Origin: an uncultured Dechloromonas sp.
GTDB lineage: Bacteria > Pseudomonadota > Gammaproteobacteria > Burkholderiales > Rhodocyclaceae
Direction: 5' to 3'
DNA length: 36,025 nt
NCBI RefSeq assembly: GCF_945957265.1
Contig: NZ_CAMFKO010000039.1
Span: 1-36,025 of the forward strand
Part shown: piece by piece, positions 8,061 through 14,804 of the stretch
How positions within the stretch are numbered: position 1 is the first letter of the stretch
Layout of the letters: the number at the start of each line of letters is the position of its first letter
Made by a program: the position numbers and the translations under genes
Notes under the pieces: generated by a model
Database searches by the model: none
What the model saw: only the letters and a program-made list of their open reading frames with translations
What the model was told of the DNA's origin: nothing

Positions 8061-9920
8061 ATGAACAATAAAGCCATTGCCGTCCTCTGCATGCTTTCCG
8101 CCGTACCGGCGATTGCCCAGGTTTCCCCTCCCGCCGCGCCGGTGCAGGCGACGCTGAAGGACGTGGCGCAGCGCGCCGTGATCAACAGTCCGGAAGTGAC
8201 TTCCAAGTGGCACAACTATCGGGCGGCCGAAGAGGAAATCGGCGTCGCCCGCGGTGGCTATTTCCCGCGTGTCGACCTGACGGCCGGTTCCGGCCGGGAG
8301 AGCCTGCGTACGCCGTCGGCGGCCGAGCGCGACTATACCCGCACCGGCTATGTGCTCAGCCTGAACCAGATGCTGTTCGACGGATTCGCGACACGCAGCG
8401 AGGTGCGTCGACTCGACAAGGCCCGGCTGGTTCGCTATTACGAACTGCTCGACGCGTCGGAAAACGTTGCGCTCGAAGCCTCCCGCGCTTACCTCGACGT
8501 ACTCCGCTACCGGCATCTGGTCGACCTGGCCAAGGACAACTATGTCCAGCACAAGGCAACCCACGACCAGATCCAGCGCCGCGTCCAGAGCGGCGTCGGG
8601 CGTCGGGTGGATCTCGAGCAGGCCGGTAGCCGCCTGGCCCTGGCCGAAATCAACCTGGTCACCGAAAACGCCAATCTGCACGACGTCTCGGCGCGCTACC
8701 AGCGCCTCGTCGGCGCCCAGCCGGCCGGCGCCATCGTCGCCCCGACCCAGGTCAACGGCGCCTTCCCGGCACAGGCCAAGGCCGCGCTCGATACCCTGCA
8801 TCGCAATAATCCGGCCTTGCTGGCGGCAACCGAGAACATCGAAGCCAGCCAGCATGAAATCGACGCGCGCCGGGCGGCCTATTCGCCCAAGCTCGATTTC
8901 CGTGCGCGCACCGACCAGACCCGCAACTACCTCGGCGACAGCGGTCAGCGCGACTACAACGTCGCCGAACTGGTGGTCAGCTGGAACCTGTTCAACGGCG
9001 GCTCCGACCGCGCCCGCGAAAAGCAGACCATCGAAAAGAAAAACCTGGCCTTCGACATGCGCGAGAAGGCTTGCCGCGATACCCGCCAGACGCTCCTGAT
9101 CGCCTATAACGACGTGCTGCGCCTGAAAGAGCAATCGGCCCACCACGCCCGCCAGGTCTCGATGCTCGAGAAGACCCGCGACGCCTATCGCGACCAGTTC
9201 AATGTCGGCCAGCGCACCCTGCTCGATCTGCTCGATACCGAAAACGAACTGCTGTCGGCGCGTCGCTCGGCCGTCAATGCCGACAGCGATCTGACCCTGG
9301 CCTATCTGCGGACCTATGCCGGCATGGGCACGCTGCTCCAGTACCTCGGCCTGCAGCGTCTCGACGCCAGGACGCCGGAAGCGGGCGAACTGGCCGAAGT
9401 CGATCCCGCGCAGCTCTGCCCGACGGATCCGATTGCGCTGGATGTCACCGACCGCGAGGCGCTCGACGCCCGGGCGGCGGCGATGAATGCGGCGCGTCCG
9501 CAGGCCGTTCCCGCGCCGGCTCCGGCGGTGGTCGCCGGCCCGGCGGGCGAGATCGAAGGCCGCGTCAAATCCTGGGCTGCCGCCTGGTCGGCGCGCGATT
9601 ATTCGGCCTATTCCGGCTTCTATGCGCCGAGCTTCACGCCGGATGGCGGCTTGTCGCGCGAAGATTGGGCGCAACTGCGCCGCAGCCGGATCTCCGCCCG
9701 TGCCGACATCAATGTCGAGATTCAGGATCTCAAGGTTCGCATGGATGGCAACGATCGCGCTTTCGCCGAATTCCGCCAGGTCTACAGCTCGAATGCCTTC
9801 CGCGACACGACGCAGAAGTCGCTGGAGATGATCCGCGTCGGCGGCAAGTGGCTGATCAACCGTGAAAGCTCGGTGCCTTGCGTCGGCAATACGGTCGGCG
9901 GCTGCAAGCCTGTGCGCTGA
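8061..9920 (+). CDS. TolC-family outer membrane protein with C-terminal NTF2-like domain
   Basis: The 619-residue product begins with a Sec signal peptide (MNNKAIAVLCMLSAVPAIA, predicted cleavage after residue 19). Residues about 30-440 form a TolC/AggA-type outer-membrane channel with the two-repeat helical organisation used in type I secretion; segments such as GYVLSLNQMLFDGFATRSEV and NVAELVVSWNLFNGGSDRAR mark the two strands regions. After an Ala/Pro linker, residues about 500-605 look like an NTF2/SnoaL-like domain (VKSWAAAWSARDYSAYSGFY near its start, EMIRVGGKWLINRESS near its end). That domain should lie in the periplasm. The start at 8061 is chosen because the signal peptide begins there. 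No ABC exporter, membrane-fusion protein or giant adhesin gene is adjacent. The gene stands alone and ends in a strong hairpin. The fusion layout is the odd feature. Confidence 0.9.
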   Translation: MNNKAIAVLCMLSAVPAIAQVSPPAAPVQATLKDVAQRAVINSPEVTSKWHNYRAAEEEIGVARGGYFPRVDLTAGSGRESLRTPSAAERDYTRTGYVLSLNQMLFDGFATRSEVRRLDKARLVRYYELLDASENVALEASRAYLDVLRYRHLVDLAKDNYVQHKATHDQIQRRVQSGVGRRVDLEQAGSRLALAEINLVTENANLHDVSARYQRLVGAQPAGAIVAPTQVNGAFPAQAKAALDTLHRNNPALLAATENIEASQHEIDARRAAYSPKLDFRARTDQTRNYLGDSGQRDYNVAELVVSWNLFNGGSDRAREKQTIEKKNLAFDMREKACRDTRQTLLIAYNDVLRLKEQSAHHARQVSMLEKTRDAYRDQFNVGQRTLLDLLDTENELLSARRSAVNADSDLTLAYLRTYAGMGTLLQYLGLQRLDARTPEAGELAEVDPAQLCPTDPIALDVTDREALDARAAAMNAARPQAVPAPAPAVVAGPAGEIEGRVKSWAAAWSARDYSAYSGFYAPSFTPDGGLSREDWAQLRRSRISARADINVEIQDLKVRMDGNDRAFAEFRQVYSSNAFRDTTQKSLEMIRVGGKWLINRESSVPCVGNTVGGCKPVR

Positions 9921-9965
9921 TGCTTGAAGGGGCTGCCGGCGTTCGGCGGGCGGCCCGAAAACAAC

Positions 9966-9993
9966 AAAGGCCATGCATTCGTGCATGGCCTTT
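9966..9993. terminator. Bidirectional terminator with TTCG tetraloop
   Basis: A perfect 12-bp stem (AAAGGCCATGCA / TGCATGGCCTTT) closes a TTCG tetraloop, with A-rich and T-rich ends on the two sides. It lies between the convergent TolC-type and PEBP genes and suits termination in both directions. Confidence 0.85.
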
Positions 9994-10010
9994 CGCGTTT
10001 CTGGCGGGGC

Positions 10011-10640
10011 TTACTTCGCCAGCGTCGGGTTCAGCGTGTAGGTCCCGGTCAGGCTGGCCTCGGCGAGAATGTGTCCCTGCATGGCGGTGCGCACTTCCGG
10101 GCCGCCGAATCTGCCATCGACGGGGAGCTTTTCAACATCCAGGGCGTAGACGGTAAAGACATAGCGGTGGACGATCTCGTCGTTCCAGGGCGGGCACGGG
10201 CCGTCGTAGCCGTAGTAATCGCCTCGCATGTCGTTGTCGCCGGCAAACCAGTCGGTGTAGTTGTTGATGCCCTGGCGGGTGGCGCCGGCGGTCTGGGGGC
10301 CGGGTTTGCCGCGCGGGCTGACCTTGTTGCTGAACTCGCCTTCCTTCAGGGTGGTGACGGAGGCGGGCAGGTCGACCAGAACCCAGTGAAAGAAATCGAC
10401 GCGCGGCAAGGAGGCCGGAACGGTGCGCCCTTCCTGGTTGACATCGTCGCCCTGGCTGGGGACGTCGGGGTCGTGACAGATCACCGCATACGATAGGGTG
10501 CCGGCCGGCGAGTCGCTCCAGGTCAGTTGCGGATTGGCGTTGCGGCCGAGGCAGACGTGGTGTGCGGGGTCGGGCGTGCAGAAAGCGAAGTCGCCGGGGA
10601 TTTTCTGGCCATCTGAAAAACCGGTGCTGCTCAGTTTCAT
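10011..10640 (-). CDS. YbhB/YbcL family PEBP-like protein
   Basis: The 209-residue product belongs to the phosphatidylethanolamine-binding protein family (bacterial YbhB/YbcL branch). Family marks are the N-terminal FSDGQKIPGDFAFC, the ligand-pocket segments NPQLTWSDSPAGTLSYAVICHDPDVP and DFFHWVLVDLP, and YYGYDGPCPPWNDEIVHRYVFTVYALD. No signal peptide is seen, so it is probably cytoplasmic. The start at 10640 has AGGAG about 10 bases upstream. It lies 16 bases downstream of the murJ stop on the same strand and may be co-transcribed with it, though no functional link is known. Bacterial PEBP proteins have no firmly established role in most species. Confidence 0.9.
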   Translation of the reverse strand: MKLSSTGFSDGQKIPGDFAFCTPDPAHHVCLGRNANPQLTWSDSPAGTLSYAVICHDPDVPSQGDDVNQEGRTVPASLPRVDFFHWVLVDLPASVTTLKEGEFSNKVSPRGKPGPQTAGATRQGINNYTDWFAGDNDMRGDYYGYDGPCPPWNDEIVHRYVFTVYALDVEKLPVDGRFGGPEVRTAMQGHILAEASLTGTYTLNPTLAK

Positions 10641-10656
10641 CGTTATAGTCTCCTGA

Positions 10657-12207
10657 TTAGACGGCTGTACGTCTTTTGAAGTCACCAAGCCGGAAGCCGA
10701 GAAGCCATAGTGTAGCGAAATAAGCGCCGCAGCCAAGGGGTACGAGCCATGCCAGACGGATGCCGCGCGCCATGAAGGAGGCCTCCAGCCAGCCGGCCTC
10801 GCTGCCCATGGCGAACCAGAGCGCGCCGGCCATGGCCGCCAGGGCGGCCAGCAGCTTGAGCAGAAAGCCGGCCCAGCCCGGCTGGGGTTGGTAGATGTCC
10901 TGCCGGCGCAAGCCGCGGTAGAGCATGCCGGCATTGAGGCAGGCGGCCAGGCCGATGGAAAGGGCGAGTCCGGCGTGCCCTATCCAGCCGATGAAGGCGA
11001 GGTTCATGACCTGGGTGGCGGCGAGCGAGATCAGCGCGATGCGTACCGGGGTCCTGACGTTTTGCCGGGCGTAGAAGCCGGGGGCCAGGACCTTCACGAG
11101 GATCAGTCCGGTCAGGCCGACGGTGTAGGCAAGCAGGGCTTCGCGGGTGCGGAAGACGTCCTCGGCGGAGAAGGCGCCGTGGAAAAATAGGGTCGCGATC
11201 AGCGGGACGGCCAGGATGGCCAGCCCAATCGCAGCCGGGGCGGCCAGCAGCAAGGTCAGGCGCAGCCCCCAGTCGAGCAGGCGGGAGTATTCGGCATGGT
11301 TCTCGCTGGCATGGCAGCGCGACAGCGAGGGGAGGAGGATGGTGCCGAGTGCGGCACCCAGCATGCCGGAGGGGAACTCCATCAGGCGGTCGGCGTAATA
11401 AAGCCAGGAAACGCTGCCCGTCTTCAAGAAGGAGGCGAAGATCGTATTGATCAGCAGGCTGATCTGGGAGACCGAAACCCCGATCAGTGCCGGACCCATC
11501 AGCGTGGCGATACGGCGTACGCCGGGATCGGCCCAGGCGGCACGCCAGTTCAGCGTCGGCCGCGGCAGCATGGCGATCTTCCTCAGCGCCGGAATCTGGA
11601 TCGCCATCTGCAGCAGGCCGCCAATGAAGACGGCCCAGGCCAGCGCCAGAACGGGCGGGTCGAAATAGGGCGCGGCAAACAGGGCCATGGCAATGAACGA
11701 GAGGTTCAGCAGCACGGGGGTGAAGGCGGGCAGGGCGAAGCGGCTCCAGCTGTTGAGCAGCCCCCCGGCCAGGGCCACCAGCGACATGAAGAAGATGTAG
11801 GGAAAGGTGATGCGGGTCAGCGTGACGGTCAGTTCGAATTTGCCGGCATCGGCGCTGAAGCCGGGGGCGGAAACCCAGACCAGCAGCGGGGCGGCGGCAA
11901 TGCCGACGGCGGTGATGGCAAACAGCAGCATCGACAGCAGACTGGCGACATGGTCGACCAGCGTGCGGGTATCCTCCAGGCTGCGCTTGTTCTTGTATTC
12001 GCCCAGGATGGGGACGAAAGCCTGGGAGAATGCCCCTTCGGCGAACATGCGGCGGAGCAGGTTGGGTAGCTTGAAGGCGACGAAGAAGGCGTCGGTGGCC
12101 AGCCCGGCGCCAAACGCGCGAGCGATGACGAAGTCGCGAACAAAGCCGAGAATTCTCGACAGCAGGGTCATTCCGCTGACCGTGGCCAGCGCGCGAAGCA
12201 GATTCAT
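10657..12207 (-). CDS. murJ: Lipid II flippase MurJ (MviN)
   Basis: The 516-residue polytopic protein (about 14 membrane helices) flips lipid II across the inner membrane for peptidoglycan synthesis. It begins MNLLRALATVSGMTLLSRILG and carries the family-typical GFVRDFVIARAFGAG, ATDAFFVAFKLPNLLRRMFAEGAFSQAFVP and YYADRLMEFPSGMLGAALGT segments. Its length is normal for the family. The start at 12207 follows the standard MurJ N-terminus. The promoter should lie in 12208-12310, which also carries the opposite-facing tRNA promoter. Confidence 0.96.
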   Translation of the reverse strand: MNLLRALATVSGMTLLSRILGFVRDFVIARAFGAGLATDAFFVAFKLPNLLRRMFAEGAFSQAFVPILGEYKNKRSLEDTRTLVDHVASLLSMLLFAITAVGIAAAPLLVWVSAPGFSADAGKFELTVTLTRITFPYIFFMSLVALAGGLLNSWSRFALPAFTPVLLNLSFIAMALFAAPYFDPPVLALAWAVFIGGLLQMAIQIPALRKIAMLPRPTLNWRAAWADPGVRRIATLMGPALIGVSVSQISLLINTIFASFLKTGSVSWLYYADRLMEFPSGMLGAALGTILLPSLSRCHASENHAEYSRLLDWGLRLTLLLAAPAAIGLAILAVPLIATLFFHGAFSAEDVFRTREALLAYTVGLTGLILVKVLAPGFYARQNVRTPVRIALISLAATQVMNLAFIGWIGHAGLALSIGLAACLNAGMLYRGLRRQDIYQPQPGWAGFLLKLLAALAAMAGALWFAMGSEAGWLEASFMARGIRLAWLVPLGCGAYFATLWLLGFRLGDFKRRTAV

Positions 12208-12219
12208 TGGTTGGTGACG

Positions 12220-12249
12220 TTGCCTGAACGTGGGCGAAAAAGCTATAAT
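12220..12249 (+). promoter_or_regulatory. Sigma-70 promoter of tRNA-Thr
   Basis: TTGCCT (12220-12225) and TATAAT (12244-12249) are separated by 18 bases, about 60 bases upstream of the mature tRNA 5' end. Confidence 0.6.
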
Positions 12250-12310
12250 TCTACGCTCTGCTTTTTCGGAAGCGGCGAAAGCTTGTAGTTTAGGGGCTTT
12301 CGGCAAGTGT

Positions 12311-12386
<76 letters not shown>

Positions 12387-12403
12387 GTAATTCCATGCAC
12401 TTG

Positions 12404-12432
12404 GGCTAACTCCACGCGGAGTTGGCCTTTTT
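12404..12432 (+). terminator. Rho-independent terminator after tRNA-Thr
   Basis: GGCTAACTCC pairs with GGAGTTGGCC (one wobble) around an ACGC loop, followed by five T residues. It begins 17 bases after the tRNA 3' end. Confidence 0.85.
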
Positions 12433-12480
12433 GCGTTCATCTGCGTGGCTCCGCCGTTTTCGGCGTTGTTGGCCGGGAAG

Positions 12481-12497
12481 TCCTCTTCTGAAGAGGA
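12481..12497. promoter_or_regulatory. 17-bp perfect palindrome upstream of the winged-helix gene
   Basis: TCCTCTTC and GAAGAGGA flank a single central T, 43 bases before the start codon at 12540. The one-base centre argues for a protein-binding operator rather than an RNA hairpin. Autoregulation by the downstream DNA-binding protein is an inference. Confidence 0.5.
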
Positions 12498-12539
12498 TCT
12501 CGGGCGGCGCCATGCAACAAACGAAGTAAAGGATTGGCG

Positions 12540-12797
12540 ATGACTACTCCCAAGGTTCTTGATCACTTGAAAAAGCACGGGCAGTTGCTCGACCTCGAAA
12601 TCGCAAATGCGATCAAGATTCCCCTTGAGGAAGTGCGCGTGGCACTCTCCGAGCTTTCCGCCCAGCAGGAAATCTCGATGTGCAGCGTGACCAGCTTCAA
12701 GAATGGCAAGCCTGTCGAGGCTATCCAGTGCCGTATTTTCGGTTACTTCCCCAAGCCGGCGCCGGGACGCAAGCCGGCCAGCAAGCCGGCCGAATAA
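12540..12797 (+). CDS. Small winged-helix protein, possible transcriptional regulator
   Basis: The 85-residue product begins MTTPKVLDHLKKHGQLLDLE. The pattern of helix, EIANAIKIPLEEVRVALSEL (helix-turn-helix) and a following beta-hairpin resembles the winged-helix folds of FeoC-like or ArsR-like small regulators. The C-terminal tail is Pro/Lys/Ala-rich and basic. The start at 12540 is set by AAGGA 7 bases upstream. A TTG six bases earlier is unlikely. There is one Cys pair (C48, C63) but no obvious metal-site motif. A 17-bp palindrome lies in its leader. No operon partner is evident, since the tRNA has its own terminator and the next gene is convergent. Function is not assigned beyond probable DNA binding. 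Confidence 0.75.
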   Translation: MTTPKVLDHLKKHGQLLDLEIANAIKIPLEEVRVALSELSAQQEISMCSVTSFKNGKPVEAIQCRIFGYFPKPAPGRKPASKPAE

Positions 12798-12813
12798 GCC
12801 TTCGGTCTTTTGG

Positions 12814-12837
12814 GTGACACCCCTTTGCGGGTGTCAC
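12814..12837. terminator. Inverted repeat between convergent genes, probable terminator
   Basis: GTGACACCC and GGGTGTCAC form a perfect 9-bp stem around a 6-base loop, just past the winged-helix gene and 4 bases from the end of the GGDEF gene. Neither side has a good T-tract, so termination may be weak or factor-assisted. Confidence 0.5.
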
Positions 12838-12840
12838 GGG

Positions 12841-13827
12841 TCAGTTGCAGCCGACCACGTCGCTGTTGATCTCGACCCGGTTTCTTCCGGCGCGCTTGGC
12901 GGCGTACAGCCCGGCATCGGCAAAGCGCAGGAGCTGCTGCGGCGCCTTGTCGGCGCGGGGGTGGGTGCTGGCGACGCCGAAGCTGCATGACAGTTGGCCG
13001 CCAATGCCGCGTTCGTGCGGAATGCAAAGCTCGCGGGCCGATTGCCGCATGCGCTCGGCCACCGCATAGGCGCCGCTGGCGTCCGTTCCGGGCAGGATGG
13101 CGACAAATTCCTCGCCGCCGTAACGGGCGACGCTGTCTTCCACCCGGAAAAGCGATTCGCTCAGCGTGCTGGCGACTGCCTTGAGGCATGCGTCGCCGGC
13201 CTGGTGCCCGTAAATGTCGTTGAATTGCTTGAAGAAATCGACGTCGCTGAGCACGATGCTGAGCGGCGTCTCGGTGCGCAGGCAGCGCTTCCATTCGGCG
13301 GCCAGCGTGTCGTCGAAGTAGCGTCGGTTGGGAATCCCGGTCAGGCTGTCCAGCGTCGCGATGTCCTTGAGCTGGCGATGGACGTCGCATATCTCGCGCT
13401 GGCGGGCGGCGATGCGCAGCATGGCGCGCACCTTGGCGAGCAGCACGACTTCCGACACCGGCTTGCAGATGAAGTCATCGCCGCCGGCCAGAATTCCTTG
13501 TGCCAGCAGGTTTTCGTCGTTGACCGACGAGAGGAACACGATCGGCGTCCACGGCGCGTAGGCGGCGTTGCTGCCCGCCTGTTCCCAGCTGCGGATGGAG
13601 CGCGTCAGCGAAATCCCGTCTATGCCTTTTTGCGCGCTGTCGAGCAGGATCATGCTCGGCCTGGCCTCGCGCACGATCTGTAGCGCCAGCTCGGCTTCTC
13701 CCGCGGCGATCACCTTGATGTCCGGCAGCTGGTTCAGGCATTCGCAAATCTGCGCGCGATCGGCCAGCGATGGGTCGATGACCAGGACGGTGGCGTGGCT
13801 GGCGCGGGCGTGGAGGCGATCAGGCAT
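12841..13827 (-). CDS. Response regulator with GGDEF domain (diguanylate cyclase)
   Basis: The 328-residue protein joins a receiver domain (about 12-140, phospho-acceptor D63 in ILLDSAQKG) to a GGDEF domain (about 165-325). The active-site motif is GGEEF, so it should make cyclic di-GMP from GTP. An RxxD inhibitory site (RVED) sits exactly five residues before GGEEF, predicting product inhibition. The layout matches PleD/WspR-like single-receiver cyclases. No histidine kinase is adjacent, so its partner is encoded elsewhere. Its output would bear on the switch between swimming and surface growth, relevant to the motility genes further right. The start at 13827 lacks a clear ribosome site. No shorter start is better. 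Confidence 0.92.
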   Translation of the reverse strand: MPDRLHARASHATVLVIDPSLADRAQICECLNQLPDIKVIAAGEAELALQIVREARPSMILLDSAQKGIDGISLTRSIRSWEQAGSNAAYAPWTPIVFLSSVNDENLLAQGILAGGDDFICKPVSEVVLLAKVRAMLRIAARQREICDVHRQLKDIATLDSLTGIPNRRYFDDTLAAEWKRCLRTETPLSIVLSDVDFFKQFNDIYGHQAGDACLKAVASTLSESLFRVEDSVARYGGEEFVAILPGTDASGAYAVAERMRQSARELCIPHERGIGGQLSCSFGVASTHPRADKAPQQLLRFADAGLYAAKRAGRNRVEINSDVVGCN

Positions 13828-13928
13828 GTGCGGAGGACGGACTGCGAATGGTCACTCATTAATCATAGCACCGGACTTGATACGGGGATTTTTCTTTCGT
13901 GCATCCCGGAGTAATATGTCCATCTTTA

Positions 13929-13946
13929 CCATACGGTACCGTCTGG
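13929..13946. promoter_or_regulatory. 18-bp near-perfect palindrome before the dehydrogenase gene
   Basis: CCATACGGTACCGTCTGG has 8 of 9 symmetric base pairs and a perfect 10-bp core (ACGGTACCGT). It lies about 34 bases upstream of the start, the size and position expected for a TetR-family operator. The regulator is not identified. Confidence 0.5.
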
Positions 13947-13979
13947 AATGGCGGCCGACAACACAGAGGAGAGCGGCAA

Positions 13980-14747
13980 ATGCAGATCAAGGACAAGGTT
14001 TTTCTGGTGACGGGCGGCGGTTCCGGCCTGGGCGCGGCGACGGCGGCGGGGCTGATCGAGGCCGGCGCCAAGGTGGTTTTGGCCGACCTCAACCGCGAGG
14101 CCGGTGAAAAGCTGGCCGGCGAACTGGGTGCCAACGCGCTGTTCGTCGAGACCGACGTGGCCAGCGAGGCTTCCGCTGTCAATGCCGTGAATTCCGCCGT
14201 GGCGAAGTTTGGCGCCCTGCATGGCCTGGTCAACTGCGCCGGCGTGGCGCCGGCCGAAAAGGTGGTCGGCAAGGAAGGCCCGCACAAGCTGGAGAGCTTC
14301 GCGCGCACCATCAACATCAATCTGGTGGGCACCTTCAACATGCTCCGCCTGGCCGCCGAAGCGATGCTCAAGAATGAGCCGGATGCAGGCGCCGAGCGCG
14401 GCGTGATCATCAATACCGCATCTGTGGCTGCCTTCGAGGGCCAGCTCGGCCAGGCCGCCTATGCCGCTTCCAAGGGCGGCATTGTCGCCCTGACCCTGCC
14501 GGTGGCGCGCGAACTGGCGCGTAGCGGCATCCGTTGCCTGACCATCGCCCCGGGGATCATGGAGACGCCGATGCTGCTCGGCATGCCGGCCGAGGTGCAG
14601 GATGGACTGAACAAGATGGTTCCGTTCCCGACCCGCATGGGGAAGCCGGCGGAGTATGCCGCGCTGGTCAGGCATATTGCCGAAAACGCTTATCTCAATG
14701 GCGAGGTCATTCGCCTGGATGGCGCCATCCGGATGGGTGCCAAATAA
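13980..14747 (+). CDS. Short-chain dehydrogenase, 3-hydroxyacyl-CoA dehydrogenase type II-like
   Basis: The 255-residue protein is a classical short-chain dehydrogenase. It has the nucleotide-binding motif TGGGSGLG at about 11-18, D39 in the VLADLN segment (suggesting NAD preference), the NAG-like motif (NCAGVAP), and the catalytic S148, Y161 and K165 (YAASK). The overall pattern, including the [25 protein letters not shown] segment and the GIMETPML loop, resembles HSD10/type II 3-hydroxyacyl-CoA dehydrogenases of beta-oxidation. The start at 13980 has AGAGGAG about 6-8 bases upstream. The gene is flanked by a palindromic operator candidate and a strong terminator, so it is probably a single-gene unit. 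Substrate is inferred from similarity only. Confidence 0.87.
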   Translation: MQIKDKVFLVTGGGSGLGAATAAGLIEAGAKVVLADLNREAGEKLAGELGANALFVETDVASEASAVNAVNSAVAKFGALHGLVNCAGVAPAEKVVGKEGPHKLESFARTININLVGTFNMLRLAAEAMLKNEPDAGAERGVIINTASVAAFEGQLGQAAYAASKGGIVALTLPVARELARSGIRCLTIAPGIMETPMLLGMPAEVQDGLNKMVPFPTRMGKPAEYAALVRHIAENAYLNGEVIRLDGAIRMGAK

Positions 14748-14774
14748 TCTATACTTCGGCTCCGCCCTTGATTC

Positions 14775-14796
14775 AAAAGGCACTTCGGTGCCTTTT
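14775..14796 (+). terminator. Rho-independent terminator after the dehydrogenase gene
   Basis: AAAAGGCAC and GTGCCTTTT form a perfect 9-bp stem on a TTCG tetraloop, followed by TGGTTTTT. It ends only 8 bases before the ccoI start codon. Confidence 0.88.
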
Positions 14797-14804
14797 TGGT
14801 TTTT

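Noticed and set aside
14750..14755. TATACT as a -10 element for ccoI
   Set aside because: It lies upstream of the terminator hairpin and has no acceptable -35, so it would not solve the ccoI expression problem.
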